Assembly: GCA_964497615.1 (NCBI GenBank)
Contig: CAZCEC010000122.1
Location: 1-10,583 of the forward strand
DNA: 10,583 nt
From: CAZCEC01 sp964497615
Lineage (GTDB): Bacteria; Chloroflexota; Anaerolineae; Anaerolineales; UBA6663
Direction: 5' to 3'
A program made the translations under genes and the position numbers. Below, piece after piece: positions 1-10,583 of the stretch. The stretch's first letter is position 1. Each line of letters starts with the position of its first letter. The notes beneath the pieces are model-generated. The model was given only the letters and a program-made list of their open reading frames with translations, was not told the DNA's origin and did not search any database.

Positions 1-23
1 TTTCAGCGCGAGCGCTACTGGAT
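1..23 (+). repeat. AT-end linker repeat (copy 1)
   Basis: Bases 1-23 match 6647-6669 at 22 of 23 positions. Both encode the FQRER(Y/F)W motif that closes an AT, so the repeat marks equivalent module positions. It also shows that the frame at base 1 is the tail of an AT. Confidence 0.7.
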
Positions 24-3000
24 TGACGCGGCCAGCCCGGCGGCGCGGGACGAGGGCGGCCGGCTGCCGGCGGGCACCCACCCATTGCTGGGGGTGCAGC
101 AGGCGCTCGCGAACGACATGGGCAAGTTCATCTGGACCCGTGCACTGAGCCGAGCCAGCTTGCCTGAACTGGTGGATCACCAAGTGGACGGACTGGTGAT
201 TCTGCCCGGCGCGGCCTACCTCGAAATGCTGCTGGCGGCAGGCGCGGCCTGCGACGCGGGCCAATCGCTATCGAGTGTGGCGTTCAGCCAGGCGCTGGCT
301 CTGCCTGCTGACGGATCACGCGAGGTCCAGACTATTCTGACGCAGCACGGGCAGGGCGCGGTGGTGGAGGTGTTCAGCCGCGCGCCGGGAGAGGCCGGGC
401 CGTGGACGCGTCACGCACGAGGGATTGTGCAAGGGACGGAGGGCGCGCAGCCCGCCGCGGTGGATGTCGCGCGGCTTCAGGCGCGCTGCGCGGTGGCCGT
501 CAGCATAACCCAGTATTACGAGCAGCTTTCCGAGCAGGGTCTGGTATATGGCCCATCATTTCGGCGGTTGGGCGCCTTGTGGCGGGGCGAGGGCGAAGCC
601 CTGGCCGAGATGGCTTTGCCAGCACAATCCGCCGCCTCCCCGTATCGAATCCAGCCGGCCATGTTGGATGGCTGCTTCCAATGTTTGGGCGCTGCGCTGC
701 CGCCCCGCCAGCATGCTCACGGCAATTCCCCGGTGGTGCCCGTTGCCGTGGAGAGCCTACGCCTGATTGGCGACCCGAACACGGCCGCGTGGTGCCATGC
801 CCGTCTCGATCATGGCGTCGCGCCAGATGGCGAGGGGTTTGGCGGCGATGTCTTCCTGCTGGATGGCGCGGGGAACGTCATCCTGGAAGTGCGCGGCGTG
901 CGGCTGCAGCGGCTGGACCCCAAGGACCGGGCAGCGCCTGGAATGAACGATTGGTTCTACGAACTTGCCTGGGAAGCACAGCCCGCCGCGCCCGCCTCGG
1001 AGGCTGGCCCGCGTTCGGCTGGAAGCTGGCTGATCCTGGCGAATGCGGGCGATCTGACCGCCGAGCTGGTTGGCAGGCTGGAGGCCCGGGGCGAGCATTG
1101 CGTTGTCGTCACAGCCGGCGCTGCATATGAGCCCGTTGGGCCGCACCGTTATCAGCTCAATCCACGTGACGCGGCCAGCTTTCGACGCATGCTGGACGAG
1201 GCGCTCAGTGCGGACATTCCGCCCTGCCGGGGGGTGATCTATCTGTGGGGGCTGGACTCAACCTTGGAGGGGCAATCGCTTTCGCCGACGGACAATGCCA
1301 TGCCGGGCTATGCCGGGCTGCTGCATCTGGCGCAGGCTCTGGCCCAGATGGGGTGGCGCGATGCGCCTCGGCTGTGGTTGGTCACGCGCGGCGCGCAGGC
1401 AGCTTTGCCAGGGGAGCCGAGCCCCAGCCTCGCGCAGGCGCCGTTGTGGGGCATGGCCCGCACCATCGCCATCGAGCATCCCGAGATGGCTTGCACCTGC
1501 GTTGATCTGGCCGATGCGCCGTATGAGTCTACCGGCGCGGAGCTGTTTGACCTGGTCTGGGAGGCGGGCCCGGAGGCGCAGGTCGCCTTGCGGGACCACA
1601 AACGCTATGTGGCGCGGCTGGTGCGCCGGCCTCCGCAGCAGCAGGATGCAAGCCCCACGCCAGCCGCGCCGGCCGGGGACCGGCCCTTCCGGCTGGAGAT
1701 GGCGACGCCGGGCATCCTCGACGGGTTGACCCTGCGGGCGATGGAACGGCGGACCCCAGGCCCGGGCGAGGTGGAGATCGAGGTGGAGGCAGCCGGGCTA
1801 AACTTCCTTGACGTTCTGGGAGCACTGGGTGCGCGGCCTGATCCGTTGGATGGCCCGCTGGCACTGGGCGGGGAGTGCGCCGGCCGGGTGACGGCGGTGG
1901 GCGCTGACGTGACGGGCTTGCGTCTTGGCGACGCCGTGATCGCCCTCGCGCCCTGGAGCTTTGGCACGCACGTCATCGCCAACGCCACTCTGGTTGTGCC
2001 CAAGCCGCCCCAACTCAGCTTTGCCGAGTCGGCCTCCATCCCCGTCGTCTTTCTCACCGCCTATTACGCCTTGCATGAGCTGGGCCGGCTTCAACCCGGC
2101 GACCGTGTCCTCATTCACTCGGCGGCGGGCGGCACCGGTCTGGCGGCGCTGCAATTGGCGCAGCGGGCTGGCGCGGAGGTGCTGGCCACTGCCAGCAGCG
2201 CGGCCAAGCGTGACTTGCTCCAGAGCCTGGGCGTGAGGCACACCGCGGACTCGCGCAGTCTCGCCTTCGCGCGCGAGTTCCTGGCCGCCACCGGCGGCCG
2301 CGGCGTGGATGTGGTTCTGAACTCCCTCACCGGCCCCGCCATCGAGCAGAGCCTGAGGCTGCTGGCGCCCTATGGCCGCTTCCTGGAAATAGGCAAGAAG
2401 GATATTTATCAGAACGCACAGATCGGACTCGAACCTTTTCGCAAGAACTTGAGTTACTTTGCCATTGACTTGGCGCGCATGATCGTCGAGCGGCCCGAAT
2501 ACGTCCGGCGCATGCTGATCGAACTCCTGCGCCTGTTCAAGATCGGTGAATTGCGTTCGCTGCCGCTCACGCTCTATCCTATTGCCCAGGCCGGGCAGGC
2601 ATTCCATGCCATGGCCCAGGCGCGCCACACCGGCAAGCTGGTGCTCACCTTTGAGGCGCGGGAGACAACGCCCATCGCCCCGCGCCAGGCCGCGTCCGGC
2701 GCCAGCCTCCGCGGCGACGGCGCCTATCTCATCACCGGCGGTCTGGGCGGCCTGGGGCTCCAACTGGCGGCCTGGCTTGTCCGGCAGGGGGCGCGGCGCC
2801 TGGTGCTGGTTGGCCGGCGGCCACCGGCGCAGCCGGCTGAAGAAACGCTCGTCGCGCTGCGGGCCAGCGGCGCAGAGGTCCACGCTGTGCCGCTGGACAT
2901 CAGTGATGGCGCGGCTATGGCAACCCTGCTCCAGCGCTTCGGAGAGGACTGGCCGCCGCTGCGCGGTGTGATTCATGCCGCCGCCGTGCTGGAGGACAGT

Positions 3001-3922
3001 ACCGTGCTGAACCTCGACCTCGCGCGGCTGCGCGCCGTCTTGCTGCCGAAGCTCGATGGCGCCTGGCATCTGCACACGCTGACCCGTGATATGCAACTCG
3101 ACTTCTTTGTGTTGTTCTCGTCGGCGGCGGGGATGCTGGGCTCGCCCGGGCAGGCCAATTACGCGGCGGCCAACGCTTTTCTGGATGCCCTGGCCCACCA
3201 CCGGCGCGCGCTTGGGCTGCCCGCGCTGAGCATCAATTGGGGTCCGTGGGCCCAGGTGGGCCTGGCGGCTGCCCAGGCCAACCGCGGCGAGCGGCTGGCA
3301 GTGCAGGGCATGGCTGGGCTGACGCCGACCGAGGGGCTGGCCGCCTTCGGCGCGCTGTTGGGACAGGGCGCGGCGCAGGCGGCAGTGATGAAGTTCAACC
3401 TGCGTCACTGGCGCCAGCTCTTTCCGCGCGCCGCCAGCGCGCCGCTGCTTAGCCGGCTCAGCGCGCAGGAGGGCGCGCCCGGCGCGCCGAGCGCGGACAA
3501 CACCGTGCGCGACGCACTGCTGGCAGCGGCGCCGGGACTACGGCTGTCGCTGTTGGAGACGCACTTGATCGAGCAGATTGCCCAGGTGCTCCGCTTGCCG
3601 CCCAACGAAATTGACTCCCGGACGCCCCTGCCCACGCTCGGGCTCGACTCGCTGCTGGCGTTGGAACTGCGCAATCGTCTCGAGGTCAGCCTGGGTGTGA
3701 CCCTCTCGGCCACGCTGATCTGGGGCTACCCGACGGTCGCCGCCCTGGCGCCGTTCCTGGCCGAGAAGATCGGCCTGGGGCTGGAACCGCCGCCAGCGGC
3801 GCGCTCGGACGGCGCCGAGCCACGCCAGGCGGGCACGACGGGCGGGCTGGATGAGCTTTCCGACGAGGCCGCGGCGGCGCTGTTGGCCGAGACGCTCGAA
3901 ACGATAGATCGAGAGTATCTTG

Positions 3923-3942
<20 letters not shown>
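1..3942 (+). CDS. Type I modular PKS, C-terminal part (AT tail-DH-ER-KR-ACP-docking), 5' partial
   Basis: The reading frame is open from base 1 and ends at TAG 3940-3942 (1313 codons visible); the true start lies upstream. The first codons read FQRERYWI, the usual end of an AT and its linker, so a KS and AT of the same module must lie before the window. Domains in order (codon numbers from base 1): DH about 27-306, KR structural subdomain about 316-545, ER about 562-885, KR about 905-1130, ACP about 1181-1257, acidic docking tail about 1283-1313. This is the complete reductive set, and every motif checked is present, so the module should convert a beta-ketoacyl-ACP to a saturated acyl-ACP. 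There is no thioesterase; the chain passes to the next protein. The TTG at 85 lies inside the DH HPLLG motif and is not a start. The family call is certain; the product is not known. Confidence 0.97.
79..918 (+). other. Dehydratase (DH) domain
   Basis: It begins at the HPLLG motif (79-93). The catalytic histidine motif HxxxGxxxxP is intact: H60 (178-180), G64, P69. The second catalytic motif DxxxQ is intact: D223 (667-669) and Q227. The supporting motif GLVYGPSF lies near codons 181-187. In PKS dehydratases the His/Asp pair removes water from the beta-hydroxyacyl-ACP to give an enoyl-ACP. With the B-type KR of the same module, a trans double bond is expected, which the ER then reduces. The domain looks active and of normal length. 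Confidence 0.93.
946..1640 (+). other. KR structural (non-catalytic) subdomain
   Basis: This stretch starts with the WFYELAWE-type strand that follows the DH and contains the APLWG...EHPE motif (about 1438-1485) typical of the truncated Rossmann half that supports a ketoreductase. It has no GGxGxxG nucleotide motif and no Lys/Ser/Tyr triad, so it is not a second active KR. The ER is inserted between this half and the catalytic half, the normal order DH-KRs-ER-KRc. Confidence 0.85.
1684..2655 (+). other. Enoylreductase (ER) domain, MDR type
   Basis: This is a medium-chain dehydrogenase/reductase-like PKS ER. The NADPH-binding motif HSAAGGTG lies at 2116-2139, and the late motif EIGKKDIYQN near 2386-2415 carries the conserved Lys and Asp (K800, D801) of PKS ERs. 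The domain ends at GKLVLTF. It should reduce the enoyl thioester to the saturated chain. Two substitutions stand out in the N-terminal motif normally like NFRDV..ALGxYP: here L603 replaces Arg, and R612 stands where the stereo-determining Tyr of some ERs lies. Without an alpha-methyl branch the second change would have no visible effect on the product. The domain looks active. Confidence 0.93.
2713..3390 (+). other. Ketoreductase (KR) domain, B-type signature
   Basis: The NADPH motif TGGLGGLG lies at 2734-2757. The catalytic set is complete: K1017 (3049-3051), S1041 (3121-3123), Y1054 (3160-3162) and N1058 (3172-3174), with the usual 13-residue Ser-Tyr spacing. At the LDD position it reads L997-E998-D999, which keeps the last, most diagnostic Asp of B-type KRs and lacks the A-type Trp. 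A D-configured beta-hydroxyl is predicted, later removed by the DH and ER of this module. The WGPWAQVGL segment and a lid of about 19 residues look ordinary. Confidence 0.92.
3541..3770 (+). other. Acyl carrier protein (ACP) domain
   Basis: A four-helix carrier domain with the GLDSL phosphopantetheine attachment motif; the modified serine is S1217 (3649-3651). It is followed by LALELRNRLE and a GYPTVAALA segment, both standard for modular PKS ACPs. It carries the growing chain of this module and presents it to the KS of the next protein. Confidence 0.95.
3847..3939 (+). other. C-terminal docking segment of the upstream PKS
   Basis: After a Pro/Ala/Gly-rich linker the protein ends in an acidic, amphipathic helix-like stretch (LDELSDEAAAALLAETLE at 3847-3900), then a short acidic tail. 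Such LSxEEAxxLL tails follow the last ACP of many myxobacterial and cyanobacterial PKS proteins and bind a helix in front of the next KS. The partner here is probably the basic/acidic helix at the N-terminus of the next gene. Function is inferred from position and pattern. Confidence 0.7.
3911..3925 (+). promoter_or_regulatory. Weak ribosome binding site and start of downstream PKS
   Basis: GAGAG at 3911-3915 lies 7 bases before ATG 3923. It is only a partial Shine-Dalgarno match and sits inside the end of the upstream gene. An in-frame TAG at 3905-3907 limits the start to ATG 3923 or the adjacent TTG 3920. The next in-frame ATG (3992) would cut into the docking helix. The 20-base overlap suggests translational coupling with the upstream PKS. 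Confidence 0.5.

Positions 3943-10583
<6,641 letters not shown>

Noticed and set aside
85..87. TTG as a possible start of the first gene.
   Set aside because: It is within the HPLLG motif of the DH, and the frame upstream is open and encodes an AT tail, so the gene begins before the window.
946..1640. A second, inactive ketoreductase or a methyltransferase between DH and ER.
   Set aside because: There is no nucleotide or SAM motif. Length and the APLWG..EHPE motif fit the ordinary structural half of the KR.
1798..3408. Long minus-strand open frame (536 codons) opposite the ER and KR.
   Set aside because: It lies wholly antisense to a frame with intact ER and KR catalytic motifs. Long antisense frames are expected in GC-rich coding DNA, and its Gln/Arg/His-rich translation shows no domain.

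Overview
The window is an internal slice of a type I modular polyketide synthase (PKS) assembly line. Two very large plus-strand genes fill it completely, and both are cut by the window edges. The first runs from before base 1 to a TAG at 3940-3942. The second starts at ATG 3923 and stays open to the last base (2220 complete codons, no stop, no frameshift found when translated by eye).

Layout: (1) 1-3942 is the C-terminal part of PKS A: the last residues of an acyltransferase (AT), then dehydratase (DH), the structural half of a ketoreductase, enoylreductase (ER), catalytic ketoreductase (KR), acyl carrier protein (ACP) and a C-terminal docking helix. (2) 3923-8440 is the N-terminal docking helix and first module of PKS B: ketosynthase (KS), AT, KR, ACP. 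(3) 8492-10583 is the second module of PKS B: a complete KS, then an AT cut off about 80 residues after its catalytic serine. There is no intergenic DNA. The genes overlap by 20 bases, so no promoter or terminator is expected here and none was seen. No RNA gene, mobile element or CRISPR array was seen.

How the genes work together: PKS A's visible module should fully reduce its beta-carbon (KR, DH and ER all look intact) and hand a saturated chain to PKS B through a matching docking-helix pair. PKS B's first module should add a malonyl-derived C2 unit and leave a beta-hydroxyl, because it has KR but no DH or ER. Its second module has an intact KS. Its AT belongs to a different sequence class and the extender cannot be decided before the window ends. 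Both KRs carry the B-type (D-hydroxyl) Asp signature.

Organism: high GC (hand counts of about 69-71% in sampled parts of the modules). The docking style and KS/AT motifs recall PKSs of Chloroflexota, Myxococcota and cyanobacteria more than classical Streptomyces macrolide synthases. This is a family impression and does not assign a taxon. The most notable local anomaly is an abrupt change in codon choice and GC entering the last AT (from about 9900), which suggests that this domain has a different history from the rest of the gene.
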